Origin: Scylla paramamosain
Lineage: Eukaryota; Arthropoda; Malacostraca; Decapoda; Portunidae
Direction: 5' to 3'
Assembly (NCBI RefSeq): GCF_035594125.1
Contig: NC_087151.1
Location: 19,608,096 to 19,672,095, forward strand
Length of the DNA stretch: 64,000 nt
Part shown: positions 1-10,196 of the stretch, in pieces
How positions within the stretch are numbered: the stretch's first letter is position 1
How the letters are laid out: each line of letters begins with the position of its first letter
Program-made: the position numbers and the translations under genes
The notes under the pieces: generated by a model
Database searches by the model: none
What the model was told of the DNA's origin: nothing
Seen by the model: only the letters and a program-made list of their open reading frames with translations

Positions 1-1190
1 TTATGTTCTTATATTCTTATGAGTATGTATCTTGAACCTGAGATATTATGCTTGTCTTATTATCACAGGGATATTGATCATAGAAAAGAAACACTCATCT
101 TTTGTACTTACATTTTTTTTTTTTTTTGTGAATGTGAAAGAAAATGCCCTGACAGAATTAATTTTTCTTTTTAAGGAACATAATGAAAAAAGTTATATTT
201 GCAATTGTCATGTTTGGGTTAACTATAATTAGCCTTAGTTTGTGTTGGCTACACACACTGGATCATGTGTGTTGCTGCTGTGATTATTAATGAGTGTAAT
301 TTCCAGAAATGTGATTTCAGTACTCTCCTAGCAAGTCAGTTAAACACACATGATTTATTCAAAGCAAAAGACTATTCAGTGTGTTTGAAGACTACTTGAT
401 ATTGATAATAAAACCCATCTTAATGCTTACTTTCAGGTTTTTTTTCTGATTTTATTTTCAGACAAGGATATGTTCACATTGTTGTTGTTGTTGAGGAGAA
501 ACTGTTGTTCTTAGTGAGCTATGAAAGCCCTGACCCATTCATAGCTATGAATGTTCCATGGTTCTTAGTTGCGAATGATTTTGCTTTAAAAAATTACCAG
601 CACTAAGATGTTCATAGCCCACTAAGATAAATCTTAGAAACATCTGGGAATGTGGCTTCTGGCTCCTCGGGGGTATGTTGTTGTCCGTCACAATAATGAA
701 AGGCTTATGTGTTGTGTAAAAGTAAAATTAAGATAGCAGCCTGTTATTTATGGATAGCAAGCAGGCTGGAGGGAGGGAGAGTGTGAAGTGTGTGGGTGTT
801 GTGGTGGGGAAGTGTCTCAGTGTGACACGTGAATCACTGCACGAGCTGTCATTGGCTGACTCTTCTCGTGCTGCTGTGGCGAGGGAGTTATTCTCTCTGG
901 CCCCAGCAACTGATAGCTATCACTCAAGCGTGACAAAAAGGTTCTGTGGATAATTTCACTTGGATGGATTTTGACCCTAATGTGGGGTCCATTCTGATGT
1001 CTGCACTCTCTCTCGTCACGTTAGGAAGGTTGGGGATGACAATGCAATAAAATAGTAATTTTGACCACAAGGGCACTTAGATCACTCTGGCTCTGGGAAC
1101 CTCATATAATATCTGATGCAATATGATCATATGATAGTGCAATTAATTTTTTTTTTCCCCCTTCCCCCTTTTTTCTTTTTTCTTTTTTTT
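1..1190. other. Non-coding AT-rich sequence
   Basis: I see no gene here. The stretch contains short homopolymers, a small TTG-trinucleotide run near 482-497, and a pyrimidine-rich tract at about 1,148-1,192 that marks the 3' edge of the minus-strand LINE that follows. The only longer reading frame (about 67 codons near 750-953) has no recognisable motif and no splice-like borders, so I do not call it. Confidence 0.5.
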
Positions 1191-1191
1191 T

Positions 1192-2775
1192 TTACCTAGG
1201 AGGGACACTGGCCATGGGCAACAAAAATCCAATAAAAAAAAAGCCCACTGTGATGCTAGTTCCAGAAAAGGGTCCAAACCGGTAGTCAAAAATTAAAGGA
1301 TAAGTGTCTTGAAACCTCCTCCCTCTTGAAGGAATTCAAGTCATAAGAAGGTGGAAATACAGAAGCAGGTAGGAAGTTCCAGAATTTACCAGAGAAAGGG
1401 ATGAATGATTGAGAATACCAGTTAACTCTTGCATTAGAGAGGTGGACAGAATAGGGGTGAGAGAATGAAGAAAGTCTTATGCAGCAAGGCTGCAGGAGGA
1501 GGAGAGGCATGCAGTTAGCAAGATCAGAAGAGCAGCTAGCTTGAAAACTGCAGTAGAAGATAGCTAGAGATGCAATATTGCAGCGATGAACAGAGGCTGA
1601 AGACAGTCAGCTGGAAGAGAGGAGTTGATGACACGAAAAGCTTTTGATTCCACCCTGTCTAGAAGAGCAGTAATAGTAGAACCTCCCAGACGTGTGAAGC
1701 ATACTCCATACATGCACGGATAAGGCCCTTGTACAGAGTTAGCAGTGTGGGGGTGGGTGAGAAAAACTGGCAGAGATGTGTCAGAACACCTAACTTCATA
1801 GAAGCTGTTTTTAGCTAGAGATGAGATGTGAAGTTTCCAGTTCAGATTATAATTAAAGGACAGACCGAGGATGTTCAGTGTAGAAGAGGGACAGTTGAGT
1901 GTCACTGAAGAAGAGGGGATAGTTGTCTGGAAGGTTGTGTCGAGTTGATGGATGGAGGAATTGAGTTTTGAGACAATAAACAATACCAAGTTTGCTCTGC
2001 CCCAATCAGAAATTTTAGAAAGATCAGAACTCAGGTGTTCTGTGGCTTCCCTGCGTGAAATGTTTACTTCTTGAAGGGTTGGATGTCTATAAAAAGATGT
2101 GGAGAAGTGCTGGATGGTATCATCAGTGTAGGAGTGGATAGGACAAGAAGTTTGGTTTAGAAGGTCATTGATGAATAATAAGAAGAGAGTGGGTGCCAGG
2201 ACAGAATCCTGAGGAACACCACTGTTAATAGATTTAGGAAAAAACAGTGACCATCTACCACAGCAGCAACAGAATGGTCAGAAAGGAAACTTGAGATGAA
2301 GTTACAGAGAGAAGGACACAAGCCATTGGAAGGTAGTTTGGAAATCAAAGCTTTGTGCCACACTCTATCAAAAGCTTTTGATATATCCAAGGCAACAGCA
2401 AAAGGTTCACCAAAATCTCTAAAAGAGATGACTGAGACTCAGTAAGGAAACCCAGAAGATCACCAGTAGAGCGGCCTTGACAGAACCCATACGGTGATCA
2501 GATAGAAGGTTGTGAAGTGACAGATGTTTAAGAATCTTCCTCTTGAGGAAGATTGATTCAAAAACTTTAGATAGGCAGGAAATTAAAGCAATAGGACGGT
2601 AGTTTGAGGGATTAGAACAGTCTTCCTTTTTAGGAACAGGCTGAATGTAGGCAAACTTCCAGCAAGAAGGAAAGGTAGATGTTGACAGAGTTGAAAGAGT
2701 TTGACTAGGCAAGGTGCAAGCACGGAGGCACAGTTTTGGAGAACAATAGGAGGGATCCCATCAGGCAACCTTTCA
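1192..2775 (-). mobile_element. LINE-A: 5'-truncated non-LTR retrotransposon, RT fragment
   Basis: This is a decayed copy of an endonuclease/reverse-transcriptase LINE, read on the minus strand. Translating from 2,768 downward gives the RT N-terminal signature PDGIPPIVLQN, then NYRPIALISCLSKVFESI, then DISKAFDRVWHKALISKL (about 2,390-2,330). The catalytic box falls near 2,125 and reads YTDD, where LINE-D has YADD. The C-terminal domain ([23 protein letters not shown], in two pieces) lies at about 1,989-1,564 and the extreme C-terminus (FSHPYSVHLSNARVN) at about 1,510-1,286. Several frameshifts break the frame. The 5' end is lost just before PDGIPP, the usual result of incomplete target-primed reverse transcription. 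The 3' end is an A-rich tail on the minus strand. It is the same family as LINE-B and LINE-D. It is not functional. Confidence 0.85.
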
Positions 2776-2944
2776 AATCAATAATTAATTAGAAAGTTAT
2801 TATAATATCTGTACCACTATTTCTTACCATAGATAGTATACATTTAGTTCAGATAATACTCCATTCTTGGCATCACACTTATTGAAACATCACACAACAT
2901 CTCTATAATGGTCAGAAACAAGTCCATGTAGCCATGCACGGTGT

Positions 2945-4227
2945 GCACTGTGTTGTGTATTTACCTAGGTGTAATTTACAGGGCCCGAGCTACACTCAAG
3001 TGGTCCCATCTCCATACCTATACATGTCTAATTTTTCCTTTAGTTTGTGTACACTTGTTGCCAAAACTATACATATCTTCTTTTAGTCCATTCCAAACTT
3101 CAGTGTGTCTTTGTGGAAAACTATTCTTTGTATTGTTTAGACATCTTCTTTTCCCTACTTATGTGAGTGTCCCATTCTACTGTCATGACTGCTTGTCTCT
3201 TTTAGTAATGGTTTTGTCATTACCAACTTCCATTTTGTTTGCCAACTTGTAGATAGTTATCAAATCTCTTTCTCTCCTTTGTTCCAGTATTGGTAAGTAT
3301 ATTTTTTCTAATCTTTCTTCATAACTTAATTCCTCAAATTCTGCCACCATTTTTGTTCCTATTGTTTGTATTCTTCCTAGCTTGTTTACATGCTTCTTAC
3401 ATAGAGACTACACAACTGCTGCATATTCCAATCTAGGTCTTATTATCATAGGGATTATTTTTCTCATCTTACTTTTGTTCATGAGGTGAGAAGCTGTACT
3501 ATGTTTCATAGTAATCTGTAAATGTTCCTCATATTCTACCTATATGCTTCTCTGGTTGGAAGTTATCTGGCTTTACTACTCCTAGATCCTTTTCTTCCTG
3601 GATCCTTTTAATATATTTGTTTTCTACCTTGTATGTCCAATGTGGTCTTCTATTCACTTCTGCACATCTCCATCATATGACATTTGCTTACATCGAATTT
3701 AACTTCCCATTTTTTGCTCCATTCACAAATTTTATTGGTCATTTTGTAGATATTCACAGTCTTTGCAACTTTTTATTTCTTTCTGTAATTTAGCATTATC
3801 TGCAAATAGGCTGTTGTAGCTATCAATTTTTTCAAGAATATCATTTATATAAACAATGAACAATACCATATTGGTGATAGTACTGACCCTTGTGGCACAC
3901 CACTCTTTACTGTTTTCCAGACCAACTTTTCATCATTAGCTACTGTTCTCATTTCTCATCATTTTAAGTAATTTTCCATCCACTTTATACTTGTCCCATG
4001 TAGTCTCTTAATATTTTCAAGTTTCCACATAAGTCTTTCATGGGGGAACCTTGTCAAAAGCTTTTTATCAGATCTAGTTATATACAGTCCACAAATGCTT
4101 CTCTTTCCTACATGATGTCATCACTCTTGAGCTGAAGCTTAATAGATTTGTTACACATGATTTTCTTTTCCTGGAGCCATATTGTTTGTCTGTTATTATT
4201 CCTTCTTTTATAAGAATTCTGCTGCCC

Positions 4228-4230
<3 letters not shown>
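2945..4230 (-). mobile_element. CR1-like LINE relic (RT domain)
   Basis: On the minus strand, 4,200-4,080 translates to ITDKQYGSRKRKSCVTNLLSF followed by LWTVY and, after in-frame stops, KAFDKVPP. This is the RT finger/palm pattern of CR1/Jockey-group LINEs (F/YGFR-G-SC-TNLL-F and YLD-KKAFDKVPH). Further on, around 3,905-3,870, the strand reads GVPQGSVL, the conserved RT motif. Frame shifts and stops are frequent, so the copy is old. The region ends near 2,945 in a CTAGGTAAATAC-like 3' terminus. A (GT)n tract sits at the 5' side (4,231-4,271). The family differs from LINE-A/B/D (KVPP versus RVWH). Assignment to the CR1 group is inferred from motif style. Confidence 0.7.

Positions 4231-4271
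<41 letters not shown>
4231..4271. repeat. (GT)n microsatellite
   Basis: About 20 uninterrupted GT dinucleotides, followed by a G-rich stretch. Confidence 0.97.
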
Positions 4272-4273
<2 letters not shown>

Positions 4274-5250
4274 GAGGGGGACAGAATTTGATGACACTGA
4301 CATTACAGTGTCCCTTCATAATGTGCAATTAGTGATTGGGTGCCAATTATACCAGAGACACTCTTCAGTGAATTCTTTCACTCATAATACCCCATAATCA
4401 ATGATCTAGTGCCTCTAAATAATACAGTAATAAAATTATTTTGTAATCACCTTTCAACAAGCATTACCTACTCAGCTAGACTACCAGTATGCAGAAACTT
4501 CTGCTAGCCCCTAAGCAACGGGTTTTTTGTGCAGAAACCTCTTCTTGTAATGAGTTTTTAGAGAAAAATAACTCTTATTCCTAGTTATATCTCATTTAGT
4601 ACAGATTCTAGAATAATGAAACTTACAGCATAAGAAGCACCTATCCTTCTCCATTCTAGTGGTACTTTTGTCTGACTCATTATTTTAGTTCAACAGGAAG
4701 TAAAGGTGTGTTCATTATGCTGGATATAGTACTGGCTACAGCTCACTTGCCCCACCTGCCCTCACTGCTTTCCCCACATATCAAAAGGAATGTTCTTCCA
4801 CTGTGACTCCTTGTTTAACAGCACTTAATGGGAGTGGATGAGGTTAGCTTGCATTTGCACTTAGCCATTCATTAGGATGAGGGCAGATCACCTCCTTCCA
4901 TGATACTTGCCTTGTATAGAATACCAGATGGCAAGTCACTAAAAGTGGTAGGGAGCAGCTTTGTAAATGTTGCTAAGTAATATTCAAAATATCTCTCTCC
5001 CACTTTCATTTTGATTTAAGGATTGAAAATCATGAGGCACATACATTCATTACCCATCAGAGCCCTGAAATGCACACCACTGTGTTGCTTGTTGCTCAGG
5101 GGGTTAAAATTATTGATACCTGTGAGATGTTACTCTAAAAACTGGAAAAATAAATAACAGGCAGCTCTAAATAAATTATATACTGTCGACAAATAACAAC
5201 AGTAGCTTATGTAAAAAGGAACATAAATGCTTGGTACACATTTTTAGACC
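4272..5250. other. No recognisable gene
   Basis: Mixed-composition DNA with many stops in all frames. I see no transposon protein motif, tandem repeat or RNA gene. Confidence 0.5.
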
Positions 5251-5251
5251 T

Positions 5252-5388
5252 CAGCTAGGATGTGAAAACATGAGCTAAAGCTAAACTAGATGTGATGTAC
5301 TTTATGATTATGTCAGCTAAAGGCTTGTCCTTTAAGCTTGTCAGATCTGGTTTCAATCCCTGGTCACATCCACTTCCCATGTTTATAC
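5252..5388 (+). repeat. Possible tRNA-derived SINE copy 1
   Basis: This roughly 135-bp segment resembles a second copy at 5,720-5,876. Both share the order ATGAGC(C/T)AAAGCTA, then a TCAGCTAAAGGCTTG-like block, then TTCAATCCCTGGTCACATCCAC, then a T-rich 3' end. GGTTTCAATCCC resembles a pol III B box and the earlier GGCTTG block could be a decayed A-box region. That layout suggests a tRNA-type SINE, but no clear 3' tail repeat or target-site duplication could be fixed. Confidence 0.4.
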
Positions 5389-5719
5389 ATTTTTTTTTTT
5401 CATAATTTTTAATTTTGTAATAGGAAATGTATTTCTTTGTTTAACTATGACATTGGCAACATGGTGGTGGGATGGTCTTAAAAGATTTCATATAGGGGAA
5501 AGAATAAAGCCTAGTATGAACTTATGATGGCATTGTTTTGTTGAGTCAAACAGGAAATGAGTGTCCCACCCAAAACAGGGAGAAAACATGAATGGAGCAG
5601 GGACTTCCTAGTGAATATTCTGGTAAACCTTGCAAGACCAGAACCACACTTCCCAGACACACACTTTGGATTGTTTGGATACTTATTGTACCACATTAAA
5701 TTAATGAAACATCAGAAAT

Positions 5720-5880
5720 TAACCTAGAAGGAAGAGCCATGTAATGCAGTGATAGGACACAAATATGAGCCAAAGCTAGATTAGCTGTGAGGTACCTCAT
5801 GGTCCAGTTAGTTAAGGCTTGGTATTCTGGTATGTTCATTCCTGCTTCAGTCCCTAATCACATCTACCTCCCTTTTTTTT
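5720..5880 (+). repeat. Possible tRNA-derived SINE copy 2
   Basis: Second member of the pair described at 5,252-5,388. It has ATGAGCCAAAGCTAGATTAG, then GGTCCAGTTAGTTAAGGCTT, then CTTCAGTCCCTAATCACATC, ending in CTCCC and a long T-rich tract. The T-rich tract abuts the 3' end of the minus-strand LINE-B, so part of it may belong to that LINE. Confidence 0.4.
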
Positions 5881-6723
5881 TTCTTTTTTCCCCTTCATGT
5901 AGGAGTGGCACAGGCCAAGGGAAACAAAAATTCCAGCAAAAAAAAAAAAAAAACAGCCACTGAGGTGCCAGTCCCCAAACAGTCAAAAATGTTAGTCAAA
6001 AATACAAGTTAAGTGTCTTGAAACCTCACTCTTGAAAGAGTTCAAGTCATAGGAAGGTGGAAATACAGAGGCAGGCAGCGAATTCCAAGGTTTACTAGAG
6101 AAAGGGATGAATGATTGAGAATACTGGTTAACTTGCATTAGAGAAGTGGACAGAATAGGGATGAGAGAAAAAAGAAAGTCTTATGCAGCAAAACTAAGGG
6201 AGGAGGGGAGGCATGCACTTCACAAGATAAGAAGAGCAGTTGGCATGAAAATAGCAGTAGAAGATAGCAAGAGATGCAACATTGCAGCAATGAGAATGAG
6301 GCTGAAGATGGTCAGTTAGAAGAAAGGAGTTGATGAGATGGAAAACTTTTGATTACACCCTATCTAAAAGATAGCATACTACATACATGGACGAATAAGG
6401 AGGGGTGGGGGTGAGAAAAACTGGTGAAGAAGACTGATGCCTAACTTCACAGAAACTGTTTTAGCTAGAGATGAGATGTGAAGTTTCCAGTTTAGATTAT
6501 GATTAAAGGACAGAGGACAGACTGAGGATGTTCAGTGTAGAGAAGGGGGACGGTTGAGTGTCACTGAAGAAGAGGGGATAGTTGTCTGGAAGGTTGTGTC
6601 GAGTTGATAGACGGAGGAATTGAATTCTTGGGACACTGAACAATACTAAGTTCACTCTCCCCCAGTCAGAAATTTTGGAGAGATCAGAAGTCAGGAATTC
6701 TGTGGCTTCCTTGTGTGAACTGT

Positions 6724-7008
6724 TTACTTCCTGAAGGGTTGGACATCTACAAAAAGATGCGGAAAAGTGCAGGGTGGTATCATCAGCATAGGAATGGATA
6801 GGACAAAAGTTTGGTTTAGAAGGTCATTGATGAATAATAGGAAGAGAGTGGGTGACAGAACAAAACCCTGAGGAACACCATTGTCAATAGATTTAGGAGA
6901 AGAACTGTGACCACCTACCACAGTACCAATAGAATGGTCAGAAAGGAAACTCGAGATCAAGTTACCAAGAGAAGGATAGAGGCTGTAGGAGGGTAATTTG
7001 GAAATCAA
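6724..7008 (-). pseudogene. LINE-B RT palm fragment
   Basis: It begins at ISKLPSYSLYPSLGNLISSF and includes the conserved block NGVPQGFVLSPTLFLLFINDL. A frameshift just after it turns the expected YADD box into an unrelated peptide (LSIPMLMIPP). The DISKAFD catalytic motif lies immediately upstream (about 7,045) but in a different frame. Confidence 0.75.
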
Positions 7009-7279
7009 AGCTTTGTGTCACTCTATCAAAAGCTTTTGATATGTCTAAGGCATCAGCAAAAGATTCACCAAAATCTCTAAAAGAGGATAATCAAGACTCA
7101 GTAAGGAAAGCCGGATCACCAGTAGAGTGGCATTGACGGAACCCATACTGTTGATCAGATAGAAGGTTGTGAAGTGATAGATGTTTTAGAATCTTCCTGT
7201 TGATGCATCAAAAACTTCAGATAAGTAGGAAATTACAGCAACAGGATGGTTATTTGAGGGATTAGAACGGTCACGCTTT

Positions 7280-7831
7280 TTAGGAATAGGCTGAATGTAG
7301 GCAAGCTTCCAGCAAGAAGAAAAGATAGATGTTGATAGACAAAGATGAAAGTTTGACTAGGCAAGGTGCAAGCACAGAGGAGCAGTTTTGGAGAACAATA
7401 GGAGGGACCCCATCAGGTCCATAAGCCTTCCGAGGGTTTAGGCCAGCAAGGGCATGGAAAACATCATTGTGAAGAATTTTAATAGGTAGCATGGAGGATG
7501 GAGGAGAGGGAGGAACAAGCTCTGAATTGTCCAAGGTAGAGTTTTTAGCAAAGGTTTGAGCAAAGAGTTCAGCTTTAGAGATAGATATGATAACAGTGGT
7601 ACTATCTGGTTGAAATAAAGGAGGGAAAGAAGAAGCAAAGTTATTGGAGATGTTTTTGGCTAGGTGCCAGAGATCACGAGGGGAGTTAGATCTTGAAAGA
7701 TTTTGACACTCTATTAATGAAGGAGTTTTGGCTAGTCGGAGAACAGACTTGGCATGGTTCCGGACAGAAATATAAAGTGCAAGAGATTCTAGTAATGGAA
7801 GGCTCAAGTACCTCAAGTACCTCTCTATCAT
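7280..7831 (-). pseudogene. LINE-B linker and RT N-terminus
   Basis: 183 open codons. They cover the region between endonuclease and RT (RNHAKSVLRLAKTPSLIECQN, then FPPLFQPDSTTVI and LFAQTFAKNSTLD) and end with GPDGVPPIVLQNCSSVLAPC, the RT-0/1 region of this family. Frameshifts on both sides separate it from the endonuclease and the RT palm. The equivalent segment is missing from LINE-D in the right arm, where homology jumps directly into ISCLSKVFES. Confidence 0.75.
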
Positions 7832-8007
7832 GAATAACAGGAGAACAGGCTGTGTTAAACCAAGGTTTGGAAGGTTTAGGTATGGGCAGAAATATAAAGT
7901 GCAAGAGATTCTGGTAATGGAAGGCTCAAGTACCTTTTGTGAGCTACCTCTCTATCATGAATAACAGGAGAACAGGCTGTGTTAAACCAAGGTTTGGAAG
8001 GTTTAGG
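7765..8007. repeat. 122-bp tandem duplication inside LINE-B
   Basis: The motif CAGAAATATAAAGTGCAAGA starts at 7,765 and again at 7,887, and the whole 122-bp unit repeats to about 8,007 with small differences. The right arm carries the corresponding duplication at about 56,350-56,574, where its second unit is cut off by the palindrome breakpoint. Confidence 0.8.
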
Positions 8008-8131
8008 TCGAGAAAAAGAGTGAGGAATGTAGGGCCCGATGCCAGACACTATCACCTCCGTTATGCGCTCGGCGCACAGTCTCTGGCACAGAAGCAGTAG
8101 TCATTCCAAGGAAATTCAGCAAAATACCTCC

Positions 8132-8323
8132 TCAGTTCCCCCCAACTAGCAGAGGCAAAACACCAGAGGCACCTCTCATTAGGAGATCCTGAGGATGGAT
8201 TGGAGTAATAGGACAAGATACAGATATGAGATTGTGATTGGAGGAGCCCAATGGAGAAGAAAGGGTAACAGCATAAGCAGAAGGATTAGAGGTTAGGAAA
8301 AGGTCAAGAATGTTGGGTGTATC
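8132..8323 (-). pseudogene. LINE-B endonuclease domain, C-terminal part
   Basis: This continues the interrupted endonuclease. [18 protein letters not shown] precedes [13 protein letters not shown]. The usual LINE endonuclease motif here is SDH; this copy reads SNH, so an acidic catalytic residue appears replaced. The same SNH is present in the right arm (56,045-56,233), so the change predates the duplication. After GVLPLL the frame closes. Confidence 0.75.
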
Positions 8324-8759
8324 ACTTAAACACTTAAACACTTTATTATAGCCTAGGTTTATACATTTCATTATTGGATAGGTATACATTATTGGCCAGC
8401 CTATGTATAAGCTTGATGCTTTTCAGGCAAATGAAAAATTTAAAAGTACATTACTTAAAGTAAACACAATAGACAACTTAAAATCGAAAAATCTATCATG
8501 AAGATAAATAAAAACATAATATGATAAGGGTTATACAGAATAATATATATCTATATTGTTATAAAGTTGAGTATGAAGATGGATGGGATGACACATAGGG
8601 TTAGGTGATATAAATTAATACATATATGAGACTGAAATCATATAGATGTGTTTAAAAATAAAGTACAGGAAAGATGATAAAGTTTTGTAGGGTTAGTTTT
8701 GTAAGATCAGGGGGGAAGTAATATAAGGTATGAGTGTAGGAAGTGACTGATTAGTATGC
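8324..8759 (-). mobile_element. Nested 5'-truncated LINE 3' end with AAGTGTTT tail
   Basis: A 436-bp block interrupts the LINE-B endonuclease codons between RD and TPNIL. Read on the minus strand it is AT-rich and non-coding and ends in AATAAAGTGTTTAAGTGTTTAAGTG. LINE-C ends similarly (AATAAAGTGTTT followed by AAAGTGTTT repeats). I infer a 3' fragment of a LINE-C-related family. GAT flanks both sides and may be part of a very short target duplication. The right arm carries the same insertion at 55,600-56,041, so it predates the palindrome. Confidence 0.75.
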
Positions 8760-9197
8760 ATCTCTAAAACGGTCAAGGATATGAGCAGGGTGTTGCACCA
8801 ATTGGAGGATAGCAAAGTTGAAGGCTAGTTCACCATGATGGTCAGTGAAGGGAGAGGAAACCCAAAGCTGGTGGTGAACATTGAAGTCTCCAAGAATGGA
8901 GGTCTCTGCAAAAGGGAAGTGAGTCAGAATGTGCTCCACTTTGGAGGTTAAGTAGTCAAAGAATTTCTTATAGTCTGAGGAGTTAGGTGAGAGGTATACA
9001 GCACAGATAAATTTAGTTTGAGAGTGACTCTGTAATAGTAGCCAGATGGTGAAAAACTCGGAATATTCAAGAGTGTGGGCACAACAGCAGGTTAAGTCAT
9101 TGCGCACATAAACGCAACATTCAGCTTTGGATTGAAAATGAGAATAAAGAAAGTAGGAGGGAACAGAAAAGGGGCTATTGTAAGTTGCCTCAGACAC
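8751..9197 (-). pseudogene. LINE-B endonuclease domain, N-terminal part
   Basis: This 148-codon open frame matches the apurinic-endonuclease-like domain of LINEs. CCVYVRNDL is the A/V-YVR region and SILGDFNVHHQLW carries the catalytic GDFN motif (about residues 101-113). The frame runs into a nested insertion right after HILDRFRD. The natural continuation TPNILDLFL resumes on the far side at 8,320. The right-arm copy (55,162-55,608) gives the same 148 residues. It is non-functional because it is interrupted. Confidence 0.85.
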
Positions 9198-9345
9198 CTA
9201 TGTTTCAGTGAGGAAAAGAAGATAAGGTTTAGTAGAGGAGAGATTGTGTTCTAGAAATTGAAAACTAGATCTAAGACTGAATGTTGCAGAAATTAATGAA
9301 GAAAAAGTTGAGGGGGGGGGTCTCAAGAGACTTAGGGTTGATACC

Positions 9346-9633
9346 AGAAGACACTAGCCTTGATGACCATCATCAACAGGACCCATCAAGTAAATTTTAA
9401 GTTGGTTTTTACCTAATTATTTTTTATTATTTTATTCATAATACTGTACATGCATATCATAAATAAAGATGAGGTTTACTAGAGGAGAGGTGATGTTGTA
9501 CAGATAGAAAATTATATCTAAGACAGCAAATGTTACACAATTTAATGAAGAAAAGTTATAATATACCAGTAAAATGCCTTGGAAAGCAATTAACGAGCAA
9601 AGATGTCAGTAATGCATCAGTGGAAGGGGTATT
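9346..9633. other. Spacer with a solo LINE 5'-end fragment
   Basis: About 90 bp at 9,468-9,557 (minus strand) resembles the 5' leader of LINE-B at 9,215-9,315. They share the TAGAGGAGAG and ATCTAAGAC blocks and the ending ATTTAATGAAGAAAAGTT. It looks like a second, very short copy of the LINE 5' end. The rest is AT-rich and featureless. The palindrome partner is 54,720-55,070. Confidence 0.5.
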
Positions 9634-10196
9634 CCTACCAAACATTCTAGAAATCTTTATGTCTATTTAATTTATATATATAATGTATTCATTATCCTTT
9701 CCTGTGTATATATTTTATATGTCATATCCTATGCATGTCTCCAACTTATTATTATTCATCTTAATTTTTTCTAGATTTCATCATATGAAACTTTCTTTTA
9801 TCATCTACTACTTTGCCTATTTATCTATTACTTTGCCAATATCTTGGGTATGAAGCTTTATTCTATCATCTTTACTTTGCCAATATCTTGAACATTTATA
9901 GTTTTATCAACTTAATCCTTTTGATCACCAAATTCTGCAAACATTTTGCAATCTACCTTCCACCCTTCTTATGACATACCTGGTAAGCCTTCCAATTTCT
10001 TTTTATTTAATTTTTATTTTAATTTTTTATTATGTATTTCCTTATTCTTTGATTATTCTTCTCTATCTCTACTTATCATATCCTTCCTTTCCTCTCCCTT
10101 AAACTTTTCCAAATCCCTTCCACTCCCTCCTCCCTCTCTGCTACCCATACTTGCCCCCTTTTCTACTAGCCTTTCTTTAATTCCCCTTTCTATATC

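Larger units (their letters stand above)
5880..9345 (-). mobile_element. LINE-B: degenerate endonuclease/RT LINE, same family as LINE-A and LINE-D
   Basis: Read on the minus strand from about 9,345. There is a short 5' leader; an endonuclease domain (9,197-8,751 and 8,320-8,132) split by a nested element; a linker (7,831-7,280) ending in PDGVPPIVLQN; an RT core (7,008-6,724) with the box GVPQGFVLSPTLFLLFINDL; and a C-terminal region down to a 3' A-rich end near 5,940. The YADD region near 6,785 is frameshifted out of the RT frame. A 122-bp stretch (7,765-7,886) is tandemly duplicated at 7,887-8,007. Everything 5' of about 7,795 is nearly identical to 55,070-56,574 on the other strand, while everything 3' of that point is only distantly similar. 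The left palindrome breakpoint therefore lies inside this element. Confidence 0.88.

Noticed and set aside
750..953. 67-codon frame near the left end as a small gene
   Set aside because: No motif, no splice borders, and length expected by chance in this composition.
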